A stretch of DNA of 64,000 nucleotides. Origin: Lichenostomus cassidix. Its lineage: Eukaryota; Chordata; Aves; Passeriformes; Meliphagidae. The stretch's first letter is position 1. The number at the start of each line of letters is the position of its first letter. The stretch covers positions 310,001 through 374,000 of the forward strand of contig CM039199.1 in assembly GCA_008360975.2 (NCBI GenBank), written 5' to 3'. A model generated the notes under the pieces. The model did not search any database. It saw only the letters and a program-made list of their open reading frames with translations, and was not told where the DNA came from. Below, in pieces: positions 1-9,600 of the stretch. The translations under genes were made by a program, and so were the position numbers.

Positions 1-951
1 GTCTCGTTTGTTGCAAATCAATGGTACATTGTTTTCAGATGAAAACTGGAGTTTCACTTATCCAAACTCAACACTTCAACTTGATTTAAATTAACATATT
101 TAAACATAAAATATTTAGGGGCCTGGTCAATGTCCTGATGTGCCATCAATGACCTATCATACCATTTCTACACATTTGCCTCTAAGATGCATAAAGAGAA
201 GGTACATGAAAATTTCCTTCTTGCTACTTTTGGTGGTCTGGTGTAGAAGTTGCAATTAAATATAAAAATCGGCCCAGCATTTCTCAGAAATGTTCTTGAA
301 ACTTGTATTTTGTAACTGTTTCAGATCCCACAGGAAGGAGCCATTGCATTTCCTGATGATCAGGCACTTGTTGCACTATTCAGATCAGACCCTTAAAATT
401 GCAGAAGACACAGAAATAACAAGAACACTCCTGCAGACATGAAGCACTTGCTTTGTGCTATATAGGACCAATATTCTTTTGAGTAGAGAAAATGTGTGCA
501 GCACTGGATGTGAAACGTCTGTGAACAAGACTTCCACTTGGAATGCTATAAATCTAAAAAAACTCTACTAGAATCACAGAATTACCCAAGCATTGCACTG
601 CAGTAGGACGGTGCTTTCTGACCACCGATTTCAGTAGTCAACAAAGCATTTCCATGCCACCTTTTTGTCCAGTTTTTCTCTTTAATCAGAGCCCCAGCTG
701 TAGCCACCTTCAAAGTCCGGCAGACAAATGCAACGTAGCTTGGAACTGTCAAGCATGTAGCACTTTCAGGAGTATATTCAGAAGTCAAACTTAATAGGAG
801 TCAGACTTCTGTTTGAAAATCTCAGCTCACAAAGTCATGTTAAGCTGCTCACTCTTAAAAAAGCCTCAGCCCCAGATGGATTTTTCCATACTTATAGGCC
901 CTGAGGTGACTGACTGCCTGCACACCAACTGATCCCGCAAATGTTACTTAC
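1..951 (-). other. CASTOR2 intron 7 (partial), no further exon seen
   Basis: This stretch lies downstream of the donor of the last exon visible here. I looked on the minus strand for the expected ACT4 sequence (GIVAQ and the YYISTF block) and for its stop codon and found neither. The 68-codon frame at 582-788 on the minus strand shows no similarity to CASTOR2. The sequence is ordinary AT-rich intron. No recognisable repeat was seen. Confidence 0.8.
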
Positions 952-1034
952 CAAAGCCAAGAGGCTGCCCACCAATCCTCACCATCTTCCAGAGTTCACC
1001 AGATGCACTTGTAAACAACAAATTATTAGGAAAT
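952..1034 (-). CDS. CASTOR2: CASTOR2 exon 7 (entry to ACT domain 4)
   Basis: This 83-bp exon follows TTTTAACAG and precedes GTAAGT. It encodes about residues 249 to 277: FPNNLLFTSASGELWK, then MVRIGGQPLGF, with a trailing G that begins the next codon (Asp in human). This is the junction between ACT3 and ACT4. In CASTOR1 the ACT2-ACT4 interface forms the arginine pocket. The following exon, expected to start with residues like ECGIVAQ and to hold the rest of ACT4 and the stop codon, was not found in 1-951, so it lies left of the window. Confidence 0.95.
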
Positions 1035-2395
1035 CTGTTAAAAGAAAAGGAACACCAAACATAGCAATTAAAACACAGCAGTGTGTCAGATTCTGCCTGT
1101 GGGGGATCTGCTCTTCCTGCATCTTTGAGAGGTTTGAAGCCAACAATAATGGGGCAATACAACAAACTGGGAAAATTCAAGGCAGGTGGGGCAGATGCAC
1201 CTGCCTGACCCTCCAGGTGTCCTATGGCAAATCAGTATCTGTTGCTGGAGGTGAGCATAGGTACCCAGAGAGACATGGGAAAAAATTTCTAAGCAACAGC
1301 CTGTGCCCCAGCTTTACCAGTGTTGAGACTATGAAGGTTTGATTTGAGCTGCATTTGGAAACACCTAGGGATGGAGTATATTTCCATACCTGCTCTCAGG
1401 AATGTGTACGGTAACCACTGGTTTTGTGTCTGAACACTATCAGTGCTTTTTTCCACACCATCCCTGGGATCTCTGCAGAGATCTCTATTTCTCAGCAGGG
1501 GAAAAGACAGACACCAGAGGCTGAGAGACTTGCCTGCCCAAGGTCAAGAAGGCAGCCTGTGAGAGAGAATTGGTTTTCCACACCTGAGGCTGAAGCTCCA
1601 GCCCTCTGGCTCCTCTTGAAGGCAGACAAAGGTTTACTCCAATAAGGTCAAAAAAACTTTCAAGAGGGCAATTAATAATTTGAAAAACAAGCCCCTGGGG
1701 CAGGGGACTTGCCCCCAAGAACCAAACCCACACTGCACTGTATGTCAAAAGCAAATCTAAGCACTGCTGAATACAGCATCCCCTCTAGCTTCCAGACTGC
1801 AGAGCCTCCTGTGCTGCACAGCTGCAGAAGCACAGACACACACAGAGGCTGATGTTTGCTCATCAGTTGACTCCCTCCTTGCTAGACAAACATGTCATGG
1901 GCTCCCACTGCACAGGGATGACTCAGGACATTATCATCATAACAAGACTCTGAACTAAGCCCATTCATGTGTTAAAGCAAAGCAGGAGAACCGAATCACT
2001 GACATCCCCACTGTGATTTTGCCCTTTGGCAGGAAAACTTCAAACACCTATAGCAAGCTTTCCTTTTGGATTTTGCTCCTAAACACACAGCTAATGAACA
2101 ACAGAATAAAAATGCCAAAATCACTTTGCTCTAGTGTTCCTCCTTTTAAAGTGAGATAACTCTACATCACATTGATTTGTGATTTCACTGAGGGCTTGGA
2201 CAGACAAGTCCAAAATTTAGACACTGGAACTAACTTGCCGCATTTTACTCAGAAAAGTGACAGGGTGTACAGGCCCATGACACCCATACAAAGATGGTCC
2301 AAATAATTAACATGGAGGAGTCTCAGCTGCTTCCTGCTCCTTTGAGAGCATCCTTTTTTTTTTACTGTCCAGGTTACCCTAAGACCAAAGCTCAC
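1035..2395 (-). other. CASTOR2 intron 6
   Basis: This intron of 1361 bp lies between the exons at 952-1034 and 2396-2506. The donor is GTGAG and the acceptor is TTTTAACAG on the minus strand. It contains one MIR-like SINE fragment near 1485-1625 and otherwise no feature that I recognise. Plus-strand open frames at 941-1342 and 1424-1645 overlap it and look like chance. Confidence 0.9.
1485..1625 (-). mobile_element. MIR-like SINE fragment
   Basis: Read on the plus strand this stretch follows the reverse complement of the MIR core as I know it. It has an imperfect CTCAG-GGGGAAAAGACAGACACC segment, then GAGGCTGAGAGACTTG, then CTGCCCAAGGTCAAGAAGG, then a degenerate tail. The motif TTGCCCAAGGTCA is the most diagnostic part. 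Many mismatches show an old, decayed copy. Ends are approximate. Confidence 0.6.
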
Positions 2396-2506
2396 CTCTG
2401 CTGTGTCTGGACATCCATGACCAGGGAGATGTAACCCTCAATGAGAGAAAAGGAGAAAAAGCGAATATGTCCCGAGTCTTCATTGCCCACCACTGAGTCT
2501 TTTACT
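2396..2506 (-). CDS. CASTOR2: CASTOR2 exon 6 (ACT domain 3)
   Basis: This 111-bp exon follows GTTTCTTCAG and precedes GTGAG. It encodes about residues 212 to 249. The second half, HIRFFSFSLIEGYISLV followed by MDVQTQQ, is the conserved ACT3 core. The first half, VKDSVVGNEDSG, corresponds to a loop that I recall as VKDPMASGDDCG in human, so the loop is diverged but equal in length. The final AG joins A from the exon at 952-1034 to make Arg. The splice phases agree on both sides, which makes a processed pseudogene impossible and a decayed copy unlikely. Confidence 0.95.
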
Positions 2507-3084
2507 CTGAAGAAACAGAAGAGAATGACATTACCTGTGGCTAGAAGAGCACAAAAGAAAGGTTTCTAAAGCAGACTTAGCCAGTGAAACCAGAAATGTT
2601 CATTCACTAACTTAAGAAGTGACACTGCATCATGTCATATTATACTGATTTTATTTTTTTTTTTTTGCAGGTGGAAAACCATCCAGTCTCCACAATTGAC
2701 AAAACTCTCCATCCCTGCCTCAAGGTCCCCTCGCAAGAGGCTGTGGGCCAGGAGCCACAGGCACCAAGGGGAAGCAGTCCAGCCAGCCGTACATGCTCCA
2801 GCCCTGTGCAGTACACTGACCACATGGCTACTCTTAGCTTCACTCTGAAAATGCTCAGCTTTCCAAAGCCAGCGGGTGTCTTTGGGCACCCTCAATCACC
2901 TGTTTGGCTTCCACCTGTCAGGACAGCCCTCTTGAGCCTGTGAAGCCTCCCTCCCTCAGTGCCGAGTACTGGAGCAGCACAAGGCCATAGCAGATCCCCA
3001 GGCATCCCAGAGGAGCAGTGGGAGTCTGTCCCTCCAGACACTGGGCATACCTCTCCTGGAAGCCCATCTCCCTGCAGGACCTAC
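2507..3084 (-). other. CASTOR2 intron 5
   Basis: This intron of 578 bp has donor GTAGGT and acceptor TTCAG. It carries a plus-strand tract at about 2650-2670, TTTTATT followed by a long T run and GCAG. The tract resembles a strong 3' splice site on the wrong strand for this gene. It is followed by an open frame to 2943 without recognisable similarity. Nothing else stands out. Confidence 0.9.
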
Positions 3085-3208
3085 CCATTGGAGTAAAACA
3101 TGACATCCATTAGGAGTGTAGCAACAGTGGGAAGGGTATCTGGATCCAGGCTGGTGACGCAGAACATATTACTTGGACTGGAAAGGGGATGAATGACAGG
3201 CCTCTGAA
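3085..3208 (-). CDS. CASTOR2: CASTOR2 exon 5 (start of second ACT pair)
   Basis: This 124-bp exon follows TGTCTCTTTCAG and precedes GTAGGT. It encodes about residues 171 to 211, including QRPVIHPLSSPSN, FCVTSLDPDTLPTVATLL and MDVMFYSN. These match the start of the third ACT domain. The last two bases, GG, combine with the first base of the exon at 2396-2506 to make Gly. One visible difference from the human protein as I remember it is SNMF where human has SNRF. This is a non-conservative change just before the first beta strand of ACT3. It could be a lineage difference or a base error. No premature stop is present. Confidence 0.95.
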
Positions 3209-4507
3209 CTGAAAGAGACACACAGAGATACACACAACTATGAAGCCACATCCGCAGCAGGCTCCTGTTCCGTCAGTTGTGTTATCCGTGCACTGGCAGT
3301 GGCCACAGAGAAAGCTGACAGTATTTGTAAGGCAGTGCCTCCTTGCTGAAGCCCTGCTGGCTCTCAGACAGGGAATGAGGGGCCTATGGACAATTGCTTC
3401 TGTGCTGGTCTCCCTGATGTTTAGGGTGGTATTACCCCGAGTACCCTGCCCAGCTCTCTGCCCCTAGGAGCTTTCAGGCCATTGGGTGCATCCACATGAG
3501 ACAAGGGGCAAACTAAAAGAGGTGCCAAGAGAAACTGAAAAGTGGGAAAAAATGCAAGCTTCTGCCATTTAAAAGGCAGAGCTACGGAAGGCATTTCTCC
3601 AGCTGTGGTTGTTGGCAGTCCGTCATCTTTTCCCTCATTTCTGGGGACCTATTTTGCCATAATATCTAGAAAAATTAAAAACCAGCTGCTACACAGCAGT
3701 TTGTCTACCATGTTGCAGCCAGTGGCTGAGAAGCAGCCAACATTTAGTCATGCAACTAGTAAATACAGCAACACAGCATCTGCATACCTGTGCATAATCA
3801 GCATGTGTTTCACTGTGCCCGTTCTTGATGCTTGTTTTTCTTAACGACTCATTTTCTTAAACAAGATGATTGCTAGCTCTTGAATGATGAAACTGAGTGA
3901 CACTTCATAATAACTGATCCCTGCTTTGTCTGGTTTTGGGCAAAAAATTACACATGTCTGTAGGTAAACATATGTATATAAATTGTTCCTTTTCCTGATT
4001 GTGCCCTTTGTCTTGATGCTTGTTCCTCTAGCCTGCAAACATCCTAAGGTTCTGTACAGCCCTGGGCTCACTGTGGTCTTGATCCTCACTGGCGCTGAAG
4101 TGTGAAAGCCGAAAAGCAATATTCTCTGTGCATCACTGCAATACTTAAACAAGCTTTTAGAGAAGCCATTCTCCTTTGGAATGTTGAAGCATGGAAATAT
4201 GGGTACAGAGAGCATTATTTTTGCAACTGCAGTGAATTACACCTTAACTTTCTGTCCTACAAAAGGCATGTCTCCTCTAGAGAAACTAGCATTAAAAGGC
4301 CAAAATTCAGCCAAACTTACCATCACTGCTCAGGAAGTTAAGAACCTACTCAAATCCCTGGCTGTACTGGGATAGGCTTGTAAGATTATCATCTTAAGAC
4401 AGGATAAATATTCACCCAAATGTTGAAGGAAGCTAGAAGGCAGGTCTTCCACCCCATGTGCCAGGGGGACCAAATCCCTGGCAAGCTGAGCCTGTGCTGG
4501 TCCTTAC
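3209..4507 (-). other. CASTOR2 intron 4
   Basis: This intron of 1299 bp lies between the exons at 4508-4640 and 3085-3208, with donor GTAAGG and acceptor CTCTTTCAG on the minus strand. I see no repeat or conserved-looking coding block. Open frames at 3542-3844, 3841-4215 and 4102-4341 have low-information composition and match nothing that I know. Confidence 0.9.
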
Positions 4508-4640
4508 CTAGTTTTGGTTTGACAAATCCATTTGTTATCCCAAAGTCATCGGCAGCCACTGTCTCCCCATTCACCACTCTGAGGATGGTGAACTCGGCAG
4601 CCAGCGTGTGCATCACGAAGGGTAAGTCTCGCTCACGCAC
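4508..4640 (-). CDS. CASTOR2: CASTOR2 exon 4 (end of ACT2 and linker)
   Basis: This 133-bp exon begins in phase 0 after ACCTTCAG and ends before GTAAGG. It encodes 44 full codons, about residues 127 to 170. It reads VRERDLPFV at the start, EFTILRVVNGETVAAD in the middle and ITNGFVKPKL at the end. These match CASTOR2 closely as I recall it; CASTOR1 differs strongly here, with EQDLSVV and a longer linker. The open frame continues upstream through the acceptor, but the preceding in-frame Met is intronic and not a real start. The final base G joins the exon at 3085-3208 to make a Val codon. The linker between the two ACT pairs starts in this exon and is the least conserved part of it. Confidence 0.96.
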
Positions 4641-5409
4641 CTGAAGGTGATAACAGGATTACCTGGTGATGGTGTGCACCAGAAAAGACAAAACACTGCA
4701 GTGGAGAGTACATATTTTTAGTGCACAGCAAAGTGGACGTGATTCCTGCTTGAGCCAGCAGACAGTTACCACCTGGACGTATCTTAAGAGAAGCACACTT
4801 GGTGATATCACTGCGAGTATCAGTAGGATTAAGCACCAGAGTGCTTTTACAACTGCAAAAAGAGTGTGGAGATTTCTAAGCAGGAGATGCTTTTCCTCTT
4901 TTCCAGCATTCCTTCAACAACTCAGCACTGCCTGTTCTTCAGCCCTTTTTCCTCAGGAAATAAGGTTATGCCTTGTGTGTGCACACACATGTGTGTGTGA
5001 GACAGAAAGACAGTCTGTCTGTCTATACCCAAAACAACTTTGAAGCTCTTGGCCACCATCAGCCAACCTGACAGCAGACACTATGTTCCTCTAACTTTCA
5101 GAAAACCAATGTCTGAGTGATGGTGGGAAGTGCTACCAGCATCTCCACTGCAGGAGAGACTGTAGTGTGGGCTCAGCACTCTGATTAAACACCAGACAAC
5201 CCATGAAAACAAATGCTTCTGATTAGACACCAACAAACCCATGACAAAAGCTCCTGAGATGTCAGAGGGCCTAATTACAAGGGACAGTGCTCTGGGGAAA
5301 GCAGACTTAGGTACTTCTGCCACTCCCCAGACAGCTTGTTCCCAGAATTGCCCAACCAAACTTTCATCTGGTGGCAATAACTCTGCCTGGTCCCCTCATG
5401 TGCTCTTAC
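4641..5409 (-). other. CASTOR2 intron 3
   Basis: This intron of 769 bp has donor GTAAGAG and acceptor CACCTTCAG. It contains an alternating pyrimidine-purine tract at 4974-4999, followed by short AGAC and GTCT repeats up to about 5024. No other feature is recognised. Confidence 0.9.
4974..5000. repeat. Alternating TG/CA tract with Z-DNA potential
   Basis: The sequence is TG repeats, then CA repeats, then TG repeats, with perfect pyrimidine-purine alternation throughout. Two short palindromes are embedded where the phase flips, TGTGTGCACACA and ACACATGTGT. A short imperfect GTCT repeat follows at about 5012-5024. This is a compound microsatellite in intron 3. Confidence 0.85.
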
Positions 5410-5603
5410 CAGGATGAAGTCCGTCTGATAGGTGGAGAGCATAAACACTGAGATGTTTTGGTCAGCTAGAGGTGCTATGACTGACTTGGCAATTTTGGTC
5501 ACTCCGATGGGCTGGGAGCTGGAGAAGCCACCTCCACCAGATACCACGTTGAGGGCAAGCCATGTTGCATCGGCCACGCTCAAGTGTTCCGAGGAAGGAA
5601 GCT
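5410..5603 (-). CDS. CASTOR2: CASTOR2 exon 3 (ACT domain 2; paralogue-diagnostic QNI)
   Basis: This 194-bp exon starts after TCTCTGCAG and ends before GTAAGAG. It encodes about residues 62 to 126, which end ACT1 and make much of ACT2. Visible landmarks are SVADATWLALNVVSGGGGF, GVTKIAKSVIAPLADQ and FMLSTYQTDFIL. The residues QNI at 5452-5460 occupy the place where CASTOR1 has HHV at 108-110. As I recall, swapping that CASTOR1 triplet to QNI abolishes arginine binding, and CASTOR2 itself does not sense arginine. The triplet therefore favours CASTOR2 over CASTOR1. The glycine/serine loop GGGGFSSSQ also has the CASTOR2 length, two residues longer than CASTOR1. The exon ends in phase 0. No stop or frameshift is present. 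Confidence 0.97.
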
Positions 5604-6118
5604 CTGCAGAGACAGAAGGGGAGGACAGAGGTTTGTTTTAGAGGCAGAGAGAGCCAGGTCCACCATCTGTCAAGTATGTGCTCAGCGCAGACCTCAGTGA
5701 AGGGAGTGAGATGAGCCCCCTTAGCCAGCCAACCTCCTTGGCTTCCCATGCTCCTCCACAGGCTCATCCTGTGACACTCTAACATGTACTGATTGCATCA
5801 GTTTCCATGGCAGGATTCATACAGATTGTCAAGGACAACACAGGGAACTCAGCAATTCATTTGGATGCCAGTGAGCAGCTCTGTTGACCTTTCAATACAG
5901 TGGAAACTGCCTGTGGTTGTCCTGGTTACAAAAGTAGAGTGCCAATGTGGGTGTAAACAAACTCTGTATTCTACTCCCCTCTACTCCATTGCTGACAAAC
6001 GGTTAACGATGGGTTGTTTTCAGGAGCTGCCCAGTGCACACCTGACACTTCAGGCTATGAGCTGGGTGTTATTTAAATGAAATAAGGTAGAAGAGGCAAA
6101 CCCTTCGAGGCAGGGTAG

Positions 6119-6680
6119 TGTTTCTTCTTCTTCTTCACACCATTGACTCAGCTGTGATAACTCCCCTCTAGGGAAGCACCAGTACAGTCCCACCCATCCT
6201 GAAGGGGGTCATCTCTGCTAATGGGCCATAATGGGCACCACCAGAATAGGACCTGTAACTTCGACCATCAAGAACTCCCAAAAAATATCCTATGATCGAA
6301 CAGTATTACATCATTCTATTGTGAAACTCCCCGCCCTGGGGGAACTACTGAGCATTCCTGCCTGAACCTCAGCGAATATAATCTTGAGGTTTGGGGACTT
6401 GGGGCACCACCATCACCATCACTGGATGGATCCAGAACTTCCAGAGGACCACCGTTTTCAACTGCAACCATCACTTCAACAGGATTACAACCACCACTTG
6501 ACAGGACTGCAATCAGCACCCTGACCAACACGGTGCCAGATTGTACTCTGGCTTTGTGGATTTAAGCCAGTCTTCTGTGTACCATTGCATTTATTGTAAA
6601 CTCTCTATTAAATTGTAACTCTCTCTCAAGGCAATTGTGTGGGGATTCATTTCTCCCACTGGTTTACTTTCAAAGCAGCA
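6119..6680 (+). mobile_element. Endogenous retrovirus LTR, probably solo
   Basis: The tail runs through an ATTAAA poly(A)-like signal near 6608 to CTCCCACTGG and TTTCAAAGCAGCA. This closely parallels the 3' end of the better-defined LTR at 28280-28741. Both share a CACTGGAT segment followed by several ACTTCAAC/CACTTCAAC blocks and a CAGACTTTGT-like region. The left end is taken at TGTTTCTTCTTC, which includes a short TTC repeat. No convincing target-site duplication was found, so the ends are approximate and the copy is older than the others. No internal retroviral genes flank it. Confidence 0.6.
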
Positions 6681-9600
6681 GAGTGGTCTCTGACTTAAAT
6701 CTCTATCAAACAATTTCTCCAAACATTTTACTCAAGCTGTTCTGACCTCTGTTGTTTCCATTTTCCCCCTCTAACCTAAACCCAAAGTTTGTACTCCTAG
6801 ACTTGAGATGGAGGTTGGCAACGTGGGCACCAGCAACGTGGGCACTAACCCTAGTCTTTGAAGATGCAGAGCAGGCACCCTATACATCTGTGGGCTCCTG
6901 CCTCCATCTCTGAAGCATAAGAGCCACACAGCTCTGTAAGGGATGGATGGTGTAACACATATACCAGGGATTACAAGGTGAGCACACACTAAGCTAATGC
7001 AAATTACTTTTGCATAATGAAAATACTAAGAATAATCCCATTCCACTTGCTTCTAATCTGTTGTTTAAATACCTAAAAATCTGCAGCTAAACCATTTAAT
7101 ACAAATTATTAACTGTTTTTAAAAATCCTTAATGTATAAAGAGCCCAGAACACCAGATGCAGACTTTGGAATGAAGGCATTCACTGCTCTAGGATTCTCT
7201 GAACTTTGGATTTTTGTTTGGCAAATTATAGAAACAAACAGATACAGATACAGATCCAGACTAACATATGCAGCTGTTAGTCCCAGCTTAATCTACTTGT
7301 CATAAGGAACCTGATCTCAAATGCAGATGCAGCAAGCAAGGACACAGCAGACGTTCCAGGGGAGGCTACACACTTAGCTCAGAGGTGAGATGCAGCCCAG
7401 GAGTCCAAAAGCATAAACCCCAGCACTGCTGCTCCTGCAGTCAGTGCTCTGGCACTGTAGGCAAGTGCTCGCATGTCTCCATGTCCACCCACTCCTGGCT
7501 CTTCCATACAGTATCCTTTCCTTCTTCTTCAGTGAGACCTTTGGGAGTTTCTGTAGAGCCCCAGACACCGCATAATAAACTCCTAATCTCACCCTCTGAA
7601 TCCTCAGGCACCACTTCCCTGAGACACTGACAGCACTGAAAACCCAAAATGAACTGAGTAACAAACACTATTCATTTTGCTTTCCTCAATAACCTCAATT
7701 GTGTGTGGCATGAAAACAGACCTGAGCAAACACACTGCAAACAATGGGGATACTGAGGGTCCTGCTTCTGTATTTTGATGTTTAGCTTCATAAACCAATG
7801 TTTCTTTTTTAATAATCAGGGCTTATACGGAATGAAAACTAGACACCAGGGAGAGGGGTAAGTTTGTGCATTAATCAACCGCATGTTACGTCAGAGAGAC
7901 CAGTTCAAGTTGCTCGCAGCAAATTCTTGCAGCAAAATACCATTGTCTCATCAGCCCTTGGCATCAGAAAAGCACCTCCAAACCCAAGCTTCACCTGGCA
8001 TGGAGAAGCTAGAGCTCAAAACAACTGCTGCTGAGCTACATATATTTCAGGGCCCTGTTCTCACCAACTGATCCCACCTGCAGTGGGCACATCCCAGGTG
8101 TGCCCAAGTCCACTAATGACTCACTATTGGCAGTGAGATCACAACTCATTTCCCTTTCTATAGACAGAGTAGATTACATTCCTGCTTTGTAGAGGTGAGG
8201 TGGATTGCAGTTCTTTAAATACAAGTTTAAATCATTTTGGGCCAGGGATAAGATGGAAGGTGTAGTATTTAATGGTGAACAGAGGTATTCTGGACATTCA
8301 GGACATCCCATTTCACTCCACAGCAGCTGTGCTGGTTGAACTGCCCCAAGAAGACCTCATCAAGCTCTTCCTCAGGGGAAGGAAGGCTGATTTGCTCATT
8401 GCACTTGTAATTACTCAGAAATGTTAATAATTTTTGGGTTTATGTGTTTAACAGGCCCTACAAAGTGTGACAGGGGCCACTGCATTTCCTTAAGTAACCT
8501 GCTTCTCATGATTTAATTAACTTGGAAAAATATACATAGGAAGTGACTGAAATACCAATTTTTGACATAGTTTCCCCTAGGCAGCCAGATGGAAAAGTAC
8601 AGCCCAAATTTTAATGAAACAAACCCAGGCTGAAGGCTCAACAAATTCATCTAAATAGTGTTAAATAAGCCATGTGGAATGGCTTTGCCCAGGAAGCTGT
8701 TGAATGCTGTAAACCCAAGGAGAGCCAAAACCACCAGTTGTAACATTAGTGCCGACTCAATGAGGCAGAACAAGGTAATAAATAAAGAGCAAAATGAGGA
8801 ATTGCCCATGTTTCAGTACCAACTCACCACTACCACCACTTTCTCCACAGGAAAGCAGAGCTCTGGGCCCCCACAGCTCCAGTACTGTCACATCCCTTGT
8901 CTTTCTATTAGGCAGAAATCTCTCTGCTGGGCTCTCAAGAACCTCTTGCAACTGGTTTATCAGAGCGCAGTCACTCCCACTTCTGATCATGGGGGACATC
9001 TCAACTCTGACAGAGAAAGACCTCTAAAAGGACACAGATTCGGGCTTTATTATAATTAGTGTTTTCATTTTGACCTTTCATCAGGTTGAAGCCTTAAGAT
9101 TTTTCTGGTTTTGCTGTGTAAGGCTTTGCTGAGTTGCTAGTAGCAGGCACCAGGAGCAGTTCAGCTGCCTGCAGGCTCCATAATCATCACTTGCTGCCCA
9201 ATATGAGAGCTCCCACAGTCTGGAAGAGCAGGTTTCCAGACTGAAGCTGTCATTCCATCCATGGTCTCTGGCATGGAACTGCACCAGCCTCAACAAGGTA
9301 TGATCATTGTGACAGTCCAGGAAGATTTTCCCTGGCAATGCAATGCTGGGTACTGAGAGTGCTGGTAGGCTCCAAAAGCCTGTGGGGCTGCTCTCCATTG
9401 GCACAGGTATCAAACTAATGCCAGTCCCTAAGTAAACCATACCCAGCCAACATGTAAAATAACATTTAGGGTGTGAGTAACTGCTTACTCACAGCACAGG
9501 TGATTTACAAGGAAGGTATGGGATCTGTCCAGAGCCTCACCGGCCCATTTGGTAGCCCCAGTTGAAGCAGAGCAGCCTCCATGGAACATGTCATCCTGGG

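Noticed and set aside
582..788. Minus-strand 68-codon frame as the last CASTOR2 exon
   Set aside because: Its protein does not resemble the ACT4 region, and its phase and splice context do not fit the donor at 952.
2650..2943. Strong plus-strand splice-acceptor-like tract followed by a 103-codon open frame
   Set aside because: It is on the opposite strand to the host gene, the frame has no recognisable similarity, and there is no matching donor or neighbouring exon. T runs before AG arise often by chance.
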